From: Neoechinorhynchus agilis | Taxonomy: Eukaryota; Acanthocephala | Assembly (NCBI GenBank): GCA_051530055.1 | Contig: CM121343.1 | Location: 6,820,001-6,884,000 of the forward strand | Reading direction: 5' to 3' | Length of the DNA stretch: 64,000 bases | Shown here: piece by piece, positions 1 to 11,615 of the stretch | Layout: each line of letters opens with the position of its first letter | How positions within the stretch are numbered: position 1 is the stretch's first letter | Translations under genes and position numbers: made by a program | Notes under the pieces: model-generated | The model's database searches: none | What the model saw: the letters and a program-made list of their open reading frames with translations, nothing else | What the model was told of the DNA's origin: nothing

Positions 1-89
1 TTTTTTTTATCTCGATGAGGCAGGCGAACCCGCCAAGTTACAAAATTTTGCACTCTCAATCACTTACACTGTACAACATTGATGCATTG

Positions 90-3000
90 TCAGACCCTCG
101 AGAAATCATTAGCTGATCGATCTTTGATCGTTGTTAAGGTATGCCGATAAGATGATGGTGGGAATACATTCCACGGGGATCCTGAAACTGCATCCGCCTC
201 ATTGTAAAGTGGATTAACATTGGCATCATGTAAGATCCCGTCGCCGCTATCTAGACATTCACCAGGTTCAATTAAAGTAGAATCCGCCGATAAAGTGGGT
301 GCGATAGTACTTAGAAATCGTTCATTTCTAGATCCAGAATTAAGACCACGACTTCGGAATCGATCTTTTTTGAGGCCATTGCTGTTGCTGGCTAATCGAT
401 TCACTCTTATTAAAGGTATTCCAAGGCAAACTAAGATGGCTGCTGTAGCTATAGCAAACATGTAAAGTAATATCTTCCATACGCTGGTTTTGCTGTTTCT
501 TGAAGATAGCTCATACATGTATCCCGGTGGAGCGCGAGAAGTGCCGACACGAAAAGTTCGACGGAACTGAAACCCAGCCTTGTTTTGTATGATGACAGTA
601 ACATCGTATAAAGACATTGGATCAAGATTTTTGATTGTATTCTGAGCTATGGATGATGTACTAGAGGATAAAGTCTTAACGTCACTCAATGCGATTCCGC
701 GTGGATCCGTTTTGACGTATTCAAGGATAGCAGACGATATCACATCGCCACCACTGGAAACGATTTGCCAAGAAATCACACATGAATTATGGCTCTTGCA
801 TTGGTAAAGTCTGTTGTTTTGAGTGCTTCCATTAAGCCTTTCAGTTGTTTCAACCACAATAGCATCGCCACTATTCAGTAAGCTGATGTTATTTGTACTT
901 GAACCGAATTTGACCTCCTTGCTCTGCAAATATATCTCAACCAGTGGTACAGTCTTTGACAATGTTATAAACATGTTTTCCTTGATGGGACTTTCGCCTG
1001 CCTCTGTTCGAACCGATACTCCAAGGCGATAAAGTGTTTTAGCCTTTAGGTTTTTGATGGAGACCTCTACTATCGATTCACTTTGAGTCCCGTTGAGCGG
1101 TATTATTATATGATTCAGTGGATTCCTGAGTGACTCGTCGTGAGTTTTTACTTCTTTGTATCGAACCATCAGATCCTTAAAGGGCATTCCGCCCGTATCC
1201 ATAGGCAAGCGCACTTTGAATTTGATTCGGTCAATTGAAATGCTTGGATCGTGAGTGAAGTTGACCACTGATGGCAGTCTGGCTTCTTTTACAGTGATAA
1301 GTTGCCGATTATCAGCACTTAGAATATCACAGGAGAAAGTAACCTCACTATTCCCCATTTTTGTCTCAAAGGCGTTTATCTTCACAGTCATGACTGACTT
1401 GATATTACCGGGTGAATCAGATCGATCTCGGATTTTCAGCACCTCAAAATTTCGATAAGAACCTTCTTTTAACTTAGTTCCCAATTCGTCTCTCCAAGTG
1501 ACGGTAGGTAGTGGAAATCCTGTAAAGGCACACGAAATGTCGGTTTCTCTTCCATTTGTAGCATAGAAAAAAGTAGGAGAAGCCGGATTGAATCTTGGAA
1601 ATGAACGAACTAACAGGCTCCCAAATGCGGTAGCTTTTCCTGCCAAATTTAATGCTTCGCATGTGTACGTTCCGAATTCCTTAGGTGTTGGACGAGGGAA
1701 TATAAGTCGACTTCTTAAAGGAATTCTTGATTCGATTATCTTGATATTGCGTTCGTTGAAATTATAGGGATGTATAGGTACTTTATCTTGATCAAGCCAC
1801 TGAAAAGTGACATCCGCAGCGCCGCTTGGGTCGATTTCACATATCAACTCAGCTTGGGCAAGTGAGCTTCCCTCAGCCGATGCCGTCACTGTCTTGATAG
1901 GGAGGATCTTCGGTGGAACTAGGACATCCAGATCGTACATGGCTGTTCGTCCTATTATTTCCCGATCATTGTATGCTCTACATTGATAAAATCCACTGTC
2001 GCTTTTGCTTAGATTGTAGATAGTGAGCGTATCATCTTCAATGTGATACTTTAATTCAGCCGTTGGGCGAATATTGAGTGTCTAAATACAAAAATTGGAG
2101 AAATGGGTTAAAAATTTGTTGTTGACATCTAATGATCAACATCATGTGATCCGAGCAGTACATGCAAGAGTGGCTCAAAAACATGAAAAGGGAAAATACA
2201 AAAATGAGTACAACAATAAACGATTACGGATTTACTGACAACGAGATCACCTCTCGACGTCATACCCCCAATACGATTATTGGATGTTCAAACAATGTCT
2301 GCACCGCAGTAAATGATACCTTAAGGGAAATAGAGGTATTCTTTGGACTAAAAGGGAGAAGGCATGCAATGAGCACACTCCACGCGTACGTTCAAATACT
2401 CACGTCTTCGAGGATGGGAGTTATGAGCCGCTTAAAAGTGAAATCAGAAGATATTCCAGAAAAGCTTCTAACCCCCGCTCGCGCAACCCAAATAACTTAC
2501 CGGGCCTTTTGACCATTGAAATTGAACAGGAGGTATAGCCTTAGCGTGGCACGTAAGAGTCGCCTTTTGGCCTTCTACTCCACATGGATTTCTCGCGCAT
2601 GAAATATGCGGCAAAGTGATTTCCTGAGCAACAATCAATTGTATTGGTTGCTCACGTTTTACACCAGCTTCGAAGTTATAGGCAGAACACCAAAAAGTGT
2701 CGTTATCGGAGATCTTCACTTGTTTTATATGAAGTCCATCGGCAGTAATTTCATAGTCTGGGTCCCGATTTGAGATCAGAGTTTTTTGTTCGCCTTTTTT
2801 CCACCTAACCGTAACATCAGATGAAACGGCCAACTGGCATTTGAGCCTGAATTTCCGGTTAAGCAGGGCGTATTCGACTCGATTGGCGCGGATCTTGATG
2901 ACATCTTCAACAATCAACTGAAAACTAACTTTGGAAGCGGGCGAATCTGCAATACATTGCCAAAGTCCATGATCGGACAAAGTAACATTGCTGTTTCGTA

Positions 3001-3301
3001 GACTGAGTTCGCCCTGTCTTAGTTCAGCGTAAACCCTGGCGTGGGCACCGGATGTTATGACCTCATTTTTGGGAGACATCCATCGGTTTGGCGTAAATGG
3101 AGACAGGTTACCAGTGTTCGGGTCTTTTATCGCGCACTTAACAAGAAGTTTTTCTCCGACACGTCGGTGGATTGTCTTGACTTCTGGGATCAATACAAGT
3201 TGATAGGCTTCATTGTAACATTTGAGAATTGTAAGAAAGACGCTTAAAACTAAAAGATGAAACTCATAACGACCGAGAGGGAGAAAACCCGCCCCACCCA
3301 T
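90..3301 (-). CDS. Fas2: Fasciclin-2/NCAM-like cell adhesion molecule (5 Ig, 2 FN3, one TM)
   Basis: Two exons splice cleanly: 3301..2501 and 2081..90, with donor GTAAGT after 2501, acceptor TTTAG before 2081, phase 0. The product is about 930 aa. A signal peptide (about 1-30) is followed by five Ig domains (about 45-135, 140-225, 232-320, 325-420, 425-535). The third spans the splice, with its Trp in exon 1 and its DSGFYQC motif in exon 2. Two fibronectin III-like domains (about 537-785), a single membrane helix (about 801-825) and a cytoplasmic tail of about 105 aa follow. This order is the NCAM/Fasciclin-2 plan, a homophilic neural adhesion protein at the plasma membrane. The start at 3301 has A at -3 and G at +4 and puts the hydrophobic core near the N-terminus; an in-frame ATG at 3355 would add 18 residues. 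The architecture is certain; the exact orthology is inferred. Confidence 0.85.
2082..2500 (-). other. intron of the Fas2-like gene
   Basis: A 419-nt GT-AG intron, long for this genome, where most resolved introns are 38-58 nt. An open frame on the opposite strand (2162-2512) lies almost wholly in the intron and has no recognisable domain, so I do not call it a gene. Confidence 0.8.
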
Positions 3302-4121
3302 TGTGTTCAACTTACATATTGGCGAGACGTGAGTGTATCGATGAAAAAAGACCATTTTAACGATAAAATGAGAAATCTAGAAAAATCGATTAATAGGACT
3401 CATCATCTTGTGTTTGGATCCCAACTACTACAGTGTTCTGACATCACAGACGCCTATTGCCACCACCGCCACCACCGCCACCGCCACCGCCACCACCGCC
3501 ACAACCAACATACAGCAGCCGTATTCGTAACACGCGCTCTGGCGGGTGAATGCCGTATAGAGTAGTAGACAAGTAATCTACTAATGTGTTTGTTGTGGGG
3601 ATTTGACTGGTGGTGGTCACCGATGGGCTCCAGAATGAATTGTGGGAACGATCGTGTTCGCTCGCACAACGACACGTTATATGGAGCGAAGGGAAAAATG
3701 CGGGGTGCGCTAAGCTCATGTGGAAAACATCGAGATGTTTTCTCATTCGTCGACCGTTACTCCTCGGTTTCACCATGAGAATGGTAGCCGACGAGACCAA
3801 TAGCGTTAGACCGACAATCGTCCAATTTTCAGATCGTAGAACACGAGGGTGTGTAATTACCGTTCCTGTCGCCTATTGTTGTGTACCCTCCTCCGCTGCT
3901 AGTCGTCAACTCGATCCGGTCGATTTCTCGTGGTGTAATCAAAACCATTCAGGACTCTTCTCAATTTTCATTCGTTCAACCGATTTAGGCCACGTGATCT
4001 GACATGGTCAAGTGATCTAATAAAGTTCCAACGATGATCGATATTCGAACAATATTAATCGGCACTTCAAAAACACGAGGAACCATCACACACACATTTC
4101 ATGCTGGGTTTGGAGAACCTC
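3302..4121. other. upstream region of Fas2-like gene; (GCC/ACC)n microsatellite at 3460-3510
   Basis: No gene is seen. A CCACCGCCACCACC-type trinucleotide run of about 50 bp lies 160-210 bp upstream of the Fas2-like start. Frames through it give poly-Gly/Trp or poly-His and look like artefacts. Confidence 0.6.
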
Positions 4122-4322
4122 TTGACACTTTCGAGGTGACGGCACGTGATGCACAACTTCCAATAATCCCGCTCATTAACTACGTCCTTTTTTCAATATT
4201 GAAATATAGGAATTTCCCCGTTTGACACTTTCGAGGTGACGGCACGTGATGCCCAACTTCCAATAATCCCGCTCATTAACTACGTCCTTTTTTCAATATT
4301 GAAATATAGGAATTTTCCCGTT
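4122..4322. repeat. 100-bp perfect-period tandem duplication
   Basis: The block starting TTGACACTTTCGAGG at 4122 is repeated in the same orientation at 4222 and is nearly identical through the end of each copy, near 4221 and 4322. The few differences suggest a recent local duplication. Confidence 0.9.
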
Positions 4323-4390
4323 TAATATTTATAAAAATGATTAGTTAGGTTTTTGTGATGAGAGAAGAATAGATATTGATTTATTAAGTA

Positions 4391-4676
4391 CCAATATTTC
4401 GTCCGTTTCGTCGGACTTTGCTTCTAATTTCTTTTCAGTAAGATTTTGTTGGATATTTCGATCCACTATCTCGGATCGTCTTCGGCGATTGTTTGCAAGT
4501 TTTTTTTCAACTGTGAGAGTTGCGCATTCACAGTTGGAAAAAAAACTTGCAAACAATCGCTGAAGACGATCCGAGATAGTGGATCGAAATATCCAACAAA
4601 ATCTTAATTTCTTTTCAAGTGTGAATGTGTCCCGAAAAAACCAAAAAAAAGTCCGACGAGGCGGACGAAATATTGG
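4391..4676. mobile_element. 286-bp hairpin MITE with TA target duplication (Tc1/mariner-like)
   Basis: The ends CCAATATTTCGTCCG and its complement at 4662-4676 are inverted repeats. The inner arms (4441-4500 and 4545-4607) are also inverted and almost perfect, so the whole element folds into one long hairpin around about 4515-4540. It is flanked by TA on both sides, as expected for a Tc1/mariner-type insertion. There is no coding capacity. A partial relative of the left end lies at 55389-55410. Confidence 0.75.
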
Positions 4677-5810
4677 TAATTAATACTTATTCTTCACATT
4701 TTCGGGCTTTTACCTGCAGGATAGTTCAAAACTCGTTATTCCGTCTTTCCAGCGCATAGTAACCATCTTTCCCAACATTTAATTCAAAAAAGCGGCCAAA
4801 GGATTGTTTTGTACTTTTTTTTGTGTAAAACTGGGTTTTATATAACAAAGATAGTCTCCCGTTAAAGGTGAAAGTTGCCTATCTTTTCCCTGCACCTGCT
4901 TTGAATCGATATGCTTTACCACATCGCTGCATTCGAGATCCTGAATCCTTCACGTAAGGTGCGAAAAAGATAACGGAATTAACCATGCAATAAAAATCAG
5001 GTTTTTGAAGGGTCGCTCTCGCAACATCGTGAAATGTCACGAACTGAGAACAAGGTTGAAGGTTACATAATGCAGAAGCAAATCCGCGATAAAAACAATT
5101 AGCACTGCTATTGGCTCACGGACATGGAATTCAAAATACGGCTCACGATTTTGCCCAATCCATTGGGCAGAATCCTGAGACCGCCAAACACGGAGAATCG
5201 TTAATACGGGATTCTGATAAACGCAACGTTGATTGCTCAATTTTATTTTTCAGGCTCGTTTCTCCCACTTGTATCCACCAAAATTGAAAAATCTGCGTGT
5301 GGAGGGGAACGAAGAACGTATTTTCCTGCTGCCTGATGTGATTATTAACTTTTAAAGAGTTAAATTTGTCTTCCTCAATCAACTAAACAGACAATGCTGA
5401 TAAATAGGATATAATAAATGGTTATCAAATGATTCAATTTCACGTATTTACAGTGGGAAGTAATTTCCGTATCTAAGATATTACAAAAAACGTAATTACT
5501 TAATTTTGAAAATGTAATAGAATATGAGGAAAACTGACGATACGATAGCCCATCAGTGCGAATTAAGTTATCCTACAAAGCTAAATTAGGGCAGATATCA
5601 CACCGATTTTGATGGGATAAGCGCTGGTCTGCGCTAAATGCCCATGACCTTACGGTTAAGGGTTTAAGTTATACAATCACTTCCTGGACCCAAGATTGGT
5701 GGGATGTATGCCGAAGGAAAATTATCAGCCGTGCAAGGATATTCACTTCGATACTTAATAAAAAGTAATTGGCTATTCAGACATTAGATAGAATAATTCG
5801 ATATTTGCCC
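4677..5810. other. intergenic, nothing recognised
   Basis: Short open frames only (60-80 codons), with no domain, RNA fold or repeat that I can identify. Confidence 0.5.
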
Positions 5811-7411
5811 CAAGCTAAAAACGGGTTGGGTTTGTACTTTCCGTAGCTATGTAGAGGTGGTCTAGTGGACTTGAGCCCGAATCTCTTTTTAAGGGTCAAA
5901 GGGTTCAAAATCCATTATCGCCGGTGACACATAACAATAAGGTCGAAATGCCGTCAAAGAGACGATACTCACTGATGAGTTCCGCCTCCTCGGGAGGTAT
6001 CTGAGGATCCGGACGGACGTACAAACTCATAACCGCGTGGTTCAGGGTTTAAATGAATCAATAACGTCCAAAAACACCACAACCCCCCACAACCACACCA
6101 ACCAAACCCCAAAAACAAAACCCTGGCCAAGATCCTTGGGCTTGTTCCCAAAGGATAAGCTCAGTAATTGTGTTCTTGAAAACTAATAAAATAACCGACT
6201 TGCCAGAGACATCAAGGAATTAAACACTTACTCCAAGCTAAAAACGGGTTGGGTTTGTACTTTCCGTAGCTATGTAGAGGTGGTCTAGTGGACTTGAGCC
6301 CGAATCTCTTTTAAGGGTCAAAGGGTTCAAAATCTATTATCGCCGGTGACACATAACAATAAGGTCGAAATGCGTCAAAGAGACGATACTCACTGATGAG
6401 TTCCGCCTCCTCGGGAGGTATCTGAGGATCCGGACGGACGTACAAACTCATAACCGCGTGGTTCAGGGTTTAAATGAATCAATAACGTCCCTGGCCAAGA
6501 TCCTTGGGCTTTGTTCCCAAAGGATAAAGCTCAGTAATTGGTGTTCTTGAAAACTTAATCAAAATAACCGACTTGCCAGTAGACATCAAGGAATTAAACA
6601 CTTACTCCAAGCTAAAAACGGGTTGGGTTTGTACTTTCCGTAGCTATGTAGAGGTGGTCTAGTGGACTTGAGCCCGAATCTCTTTTTAAGGGTCAAAGGG
6701 TTCAAAATCTATTATCGCCGGTGACACATAACAATAAGGTCGAAATGCCGTCAAAGAGACGATACTCACTGATGAGTTCCGCCTCCTCGGGAGGTATCTG
6801 AGGATCCGGACGGACGTACAAACTCATAACCGCGTGGTTCAGGGTTTAAATGAATCAATAACGTCCCTGGCCAAGATCCTTGGGCTTTGTTCCCAAAGGA
6901 TAAAGCTCAGTAATTGGTGTTCTTGAAAACTTAATCAAAATAACCGACTTGCCAGTAGACATCAAGGAATTAAACACTTACTCCAAGCTAAAAACGGGTT
7001 GGGTTTGTACTTTCCGTAGCTATGTAGAGGTGGTCTAGTGGACTTGAGCCCGAATCTCTTTTTAAGGGTCAAAGGGTTCAAAATCTATTATCGCCGGTGA
7101 CACATAACAATAAGGTCGAAATGCTGTCAAAGAGACGATACTCACTGATGAGTTCCGCCTCCTCGGGAGGTATCTGAGGATCCGGACGGACGTACAAACT
7201 CATAACCGCGTGGTTCAGGGTTTAAATGAATCAATAACGTCCCTGGCCAAGATCCTTGGGCTTTGTTCCCAAAGGATAAAGCTCAGTAATTGGTGTTCTT
7301 GAAAACTTAATCAAAATAACCGACTTGCCAGTAGACATCAAGGAATTAAACACTTACTCCAAGCTAAAAACGGGTTGGGTTTGTACTTTCCGTAGCTATG
7401 TAGAGGTGGTC
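5811..7411 (+). repeat. tandem array of ~376-bp tRNA-derived (SINE-like) units, four full and one partial
   Basis: Units begin with CAAGCTAAAAACGGGTTGGG at about 5811, 6234, 6608, 6984 and 7360; the last is cut at about 7411. Units 2-4 are 374-376 bp and nearly identical; unit 1 is about 423 bp because of a C/A-rich insertion at about 6067-6120. Each full unit carries a Pol III box A-like TGGTCTAGTGG and, about 33 nt later, a box B-like GGTTCAAAATC. The arm between them has a CTTTTTAAG stretch like a tRNA-Lys(UUU) anticodon loop. The tRNA-like part lacks a closed acceptor stem, so it is a SINE-type head, not a tRNA gene. Head-to-tail repetition with a constant period suggests satellite-like spread of a SINE. 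Confidence 0.8.
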
Positions 7412-7674
7412 TTAGCTTTTAGCCATTCTTTGATAAACTTCGAAACTATTAGTGCACTTAATTTTAAATTTCGATCAGTTGTCGAGATTAAAAGCACAAA
7501 ATTAATAAGTCACGTCAAATTATAAACCTGACATCGTGGCGACTTGTCCCAAATGTTTTTTCGTCCATTAGGTCAAAGACTGGATGGTCTTTTCTGCTTC
7601 GAATGCGCAACACCCACGCAGACAGAGTGATGAATGGAACTTTTATTTCCATTTGTCGGACGAAAAACAAATAC

Positions 7675-10151
7675 CTAGTCGAATTCCGAATAATTTGCTG
7701 AATATCTACTTAAACGCCCTGCCGTTGAGCGTCTACTTGATCTTCTTGGAGGTAAAGGTGAGTGTTTTTTTGAGGCGGGTAAGAAAAAACTAGGATCCTT
7801 GGAATCATCCTCATGTTTTCCAAGTCCAAATTTGCTCATGGCTTCTGATGGGGGCGCGTTTCTCGGTTTGAGCGAGTGACGGAGGGCGCCCGAGGTGTTA
7901 TCGGATCCAAGCAAGGATGTCGTCTGATGGTCGTGAATATCCAGAGGAGGAGTAAATACAGCTTCTCTCTTAATCTGATGGCTCAGAATGACCAAGTCGT
8001 CATCGTCGTGGTCATTGTGTAAGCGCTTGGTTTCATGTGACGATTTGCTGATTCTTCGTCTATCCGCCTTTCTCTTTTGGCCGACCGTAGTTTTCCTGGA
8101 CAAATGAGGAATAAGCGGTTCTCCAATTACTGGTGCACCTCCATAAATCAGACCATTATCCACTCCATATTCTTCATCCTCAGAACTACTCATATAACTA
8201 GCTTTTGCGCCCGCGACGATATTGAGATGGTCTCCTTTCATATGATCTTTGATTGCCTTTAAATGAAGGACGCACTTTCGGCAGAATTTGTATTTGGAAA
8301 CGCTGTGTTTGATTGCGCCCTCATTTCGATCAAAATGAAGCATTATGTGTTCAAATGCGAGATTGCATTCCAAATGAAGAACAATTTCGGCTTTTGTCAA
8401 ACTCACGTCTTTGCCACCAGTGGCTTCAACACCTATAGAGTTTCCAGAATTGTTGATTGTTTTAACACTGCCTGATCTTGAAGAAGTTTTTGGGTTTAGC
8501 CGATAGACTGGTTTGAGTTCAATGGCATGAAGGCAAAAGGGACAATAGAACACATCTTCCCCGCAATGGAACCGGATATAATGGAACAACATATCAGCAT
8601 AAAAGCTTGTTCTATAACCACAAGTTTCACATCTATACGGCAATTCCATTCCACAGTGACATATGGATCTAATGCTCTTTGTTTCTTTTCTCAATCCACC
8701 CCAACAAAGAGTTTGATCGCCAAGTTTAGGTGACAGGCCAATTCTAGTAGGTTCCGGTGATTTTGCTCACAAATCCGGCACCTATATTGCTTCATATCGT
8801 GTATATGAGCAAGGTCCAAGTGTAATATATACTCGAATGGAGTTTCAAAAGTGGGCTGAGTTGGACAATAAGCACAAGTCCGATTCAACGCAGCGGCGTA
8901 TGGATCGGGACTCATCATTACAGTTACATTCGGGTCGATAAGTCTTAAATGGATATCTTCTTCAGTCCAATTGATGAGGTCCTCGAGATGAGCACAAAAG
9001 TGACCAGCAAGAGATATATTGTCCGGTATGAACACACCGCATATACAACATTCGATTTTAGAAACATCGAAACGATGGGCAACTTTAAGTCCAGTGACTT
9101 TACGGCTCCATTTATTCGAATAATACTTTTTAAGAATGGACCGATAGGACGCTTCCAACTGAGTTTCTAGCCCTTCTTCTCTTGTACGTACAGCTCCAGG
9201 TTTCAATGCAGGAAGAGATGTACAGCCTTCGAAAGGGTTGTGGATTTTTTCCCGGAATGCTGGTTCTAAGAATGGAATACTTGCTTTCGCTCCACAAATC
9301 GGTCTTGAGCAATTCATAACGGTTTGCTGGCGAGCAGCAGTTGAACACTCCGTGGAGCATAGAAGGCACGAATCCTTAAAGTACCCGTGTTTACACACAA
9401 CTTTCATAATCGCTTCGTGATCATAGTGGACCATGGCAAGTTGATGATCCGGAGTGATTTGTTGAGATGAGAAATGGTGATCATGGTGGTAATCTTGAAC
9501 AACGCCTGGTTCATATTGATAATGTTCATGTTGACCGGAGTGAATTCCCCGAGCCGTTTCCATTACATTCGATCCGTAAAACCGAGAGCAGCGTGTATTG
9601 GCGTTTAAGGACCCAACTGTCGTCCATGGTTCAACTTTAACGACATCGGTCAACTGACACTTTATGCCAAATTCTCGGACTAAGTGAACATTACCAATAC
9701 CACGATCCAAATGTGTCAGATCATCGCAATTAGGGTCTTCTAAATAATGACTACACTTCTTCTGTGCTTCAGACAACTCCTCATTCTCCACAAGCATCAT
9801 TAATGCGCCAGTTCTACTAACCATTTCGTCACTCGCGTCACGATTTATATCCATTAGCAAATCCACAAAGTCATCGTTGCATTTAAGAGTCCAATCGTGT
9901 CGATAACAAGTGCCGAAGATGCGTGGAGCGCCGGTGGAACTTAGTCCGTCTTTCAGCAGCATTGCATCTACGTCACTGAAGTGGTCGATACAAACCAAAA
10001 ACTTTACGTCATCGTCCAGTGCTATGCCGTAAGGCCAACAAGCCTCAATCCACTTTTTAGCGATCTGCCTATTTTTAGGAAGTGGAACCAATCTATCCCA
10101 TGAATCCCTTTTATGACACGTCACTATTATACATTGAACGGTTCCACGCAT
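7675..10151 (-). CDS. THAP domain plus C2H2 zinc-finger protein (POGZ/woc-like fingers)
   Basis: Two frames on the minus strand: 10151..8691 (486 codons) and 8694..7675. The N-terminus has a C2CH THAP-type finger: C7, C12, C54, H57 in spacing C-x4-C-x41-C-x2-H, with the conserved Trp at 34. Further on come C2H2 modules (CCICGVF...H, CAYCPTQP...H, YRCRICEQ...H). In the second frame is LPYRCETCGYRTSF..H followed by YCPFCLHAI, the arrangement seen in POGZ and related chromatin proteins. The C-terminus is basic and Ser-rich with a DDDD stretch. It is probably a nuclear DNA-binding regulator. The frame changes at about 8691; no GT-AG intron of normal size fits, so this is a 1-nt shift, a sequence error or an unusual mini-intron. 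Confidence 0.7.
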
Positions 10152-11173
10152 TTACTTTTTGATTTTATTTGTGATGGGTGGACTCCATGTATTTTAACAT
10201 TCTTCCGGATACACACGACCGTTTTAATATAAGAAACCGATTGAACAGATTATGAGCTTTATTTGTAGACTTCATGCTATTTTGTTGGCAAGTCAAAAAA
10301 AAGAATCTCATTCATAGGTACATCGAAACTTTTTAACATTTTGTAAATAGTATCGATAAAGTCTTTCTATTTGGTTGGTAAGAGAGATTCATCGTCTTTA
10401 AGTTGAAGACCACAATTTAGGTTAAAACCAACTTTGGAAGCGTTCTGATGATTCTGATTTATCTTTTTTGAGATTTTATTGACCAAAAGTTGTTAATTTT
10501 TGCGATTGTGTGGTTTTCCCCAAAAATATGAATTCAATTCGTGATTATTAAAGCGTCAAAAACAGAGTTTTACTCGTCTAGAAGAGTAATGGACAATCAT
10601 CACGAGAGAATCTTTCGAGATGATAAAGTTCGAGTCAAGGATATATGCGCGGAAGCCTCGCCTTATCAGTCATTTAGAAAGTTTTTACTTGTTGGCTTCC
10701 TCTTTCGAAATATCAGACATTGTTCGTAATTGGCCTGAATTTTATTAGTCTCGAGATATAAATTTAAACTGGAAAAAGGTATCAAAAGTGAGGTCTATTA
10801 CGAACTCTTTAAGGCAAAGCGGCCACAAAAATTTCTTGATTGCATAGATTGATTGTAATAGCGTGAATCGCTGCTTGGTTTTCTAGGCGCATATCTTAAT
10901 TTTAAATAATTTAACTTGACATTTGTACGACCTACGGATATAGTTTATTTATTTGCCTATCTTTCGCCGTATAACGGTTTCAACTGGGCGGCAATTCATC
11001 ATCCGCCCTCATCCTCCGATTCGAACCCATCACCTCTCCCGAAATCACCGCCGCTATCACTAAATTCACCAGGTTTCGGGCTTTATAAATGAGCTCGGTA
11101 GAGAGAGGTTCATCTCACCATCTAAACGGCACCGCGAATAATCAAAAAAAAATAAACGATTGTCTTAAATTTT
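10152..11173. other. shared 5' region between the divergent zinc-finger and EXOC7 genes
   Basis: AT-rich and without recognisable genes. The zinc-finger gene leaves leftward from 10151 and EXOC7 starts rightward at 11616. The right part is occupied by a LINE tail (11174-11400). Confidence 0.5.
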
Positions 11174-11400
11174 TTAAAAGCATACATAATTTATAGTTTC
11201 ATCAACGCTCCCATTCATCGGTGCTGGCCGCAAAATGCTAGCCGCATTGCCCCGCTGCACCGCAATGCTTATTTCTTGCGCCAAGAACGAAGTCGATCTT
11301 GGCTCTCCAGTCGCCGCGTTGATTCGTTTCCCCAAGTCCTTCATGGGGGCCAGTTCCGACCCTCCCAAGGTACGTTTCCACACCGAAGGGGACAAAATGG
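11174..11400 (-). mobile_element. LINE family A, ORF2 C-terminal tail (5'-truncated)
   Basis: The minus strand reads KDLGKRINAATGEP and ISIAVQRGNAASIL, the same C-terminal block found at 21.5, 43.1 and 57.7 kb. The VPFGVETY motif just before it is still readable in another frame, so the copy has decayed. Only the last about 75 codons survive, which is typical of 5' truncation during target-primed reverse transcription. Confidence 0.7.
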
Positions 11401-11615
11401 TAATTTCTTGTTAGCTTTTTGGTTGTACTTCCGCATGATCTTCAGTGCTCAAAATCGTAAATCTCTCATTCTTTCACTATTGCTCAGAGTAGCTGTGAAC
11501 CATTTTAAGTCGCCGTCTATCCATTCAAATCGACCCGCATGCTTGAACCTAACGAACACCGAGAAGCGAGCTTATACACGAAACTACGCTTGTTTCTGTG
11601 TGTAGATCTTAGAAG

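Noticed and set aside
2162-2512. 116-codon plus-strand frame
   Set aside because: It lies in the Fas2-like intron and overlaps its exon 1, with no domain.
3444-3800. Open frames with poly-Gly or Trp/Arg runs
   Set aside because: They only read through a GCC/ACC microsatellite.
6270-6350. Functional tRNA-Lys gene
   Set aside because: Box A and B are present, but no acceptor stem closes and the anticodon stem is imperfect; the unit is a repeat.
6760-6830. Hammerhead ribozyme suggested by CTGATGAG in each SINE-like unit
   Set aside because: No GAAA follows stem II at the needed distance, and no NUH cleavage site with pairing arms could be placed.
5811-7411. CRISPR-like array
   Set aside because: Units are 376 bp without short repeat/spacer alternation, in an animal genome.
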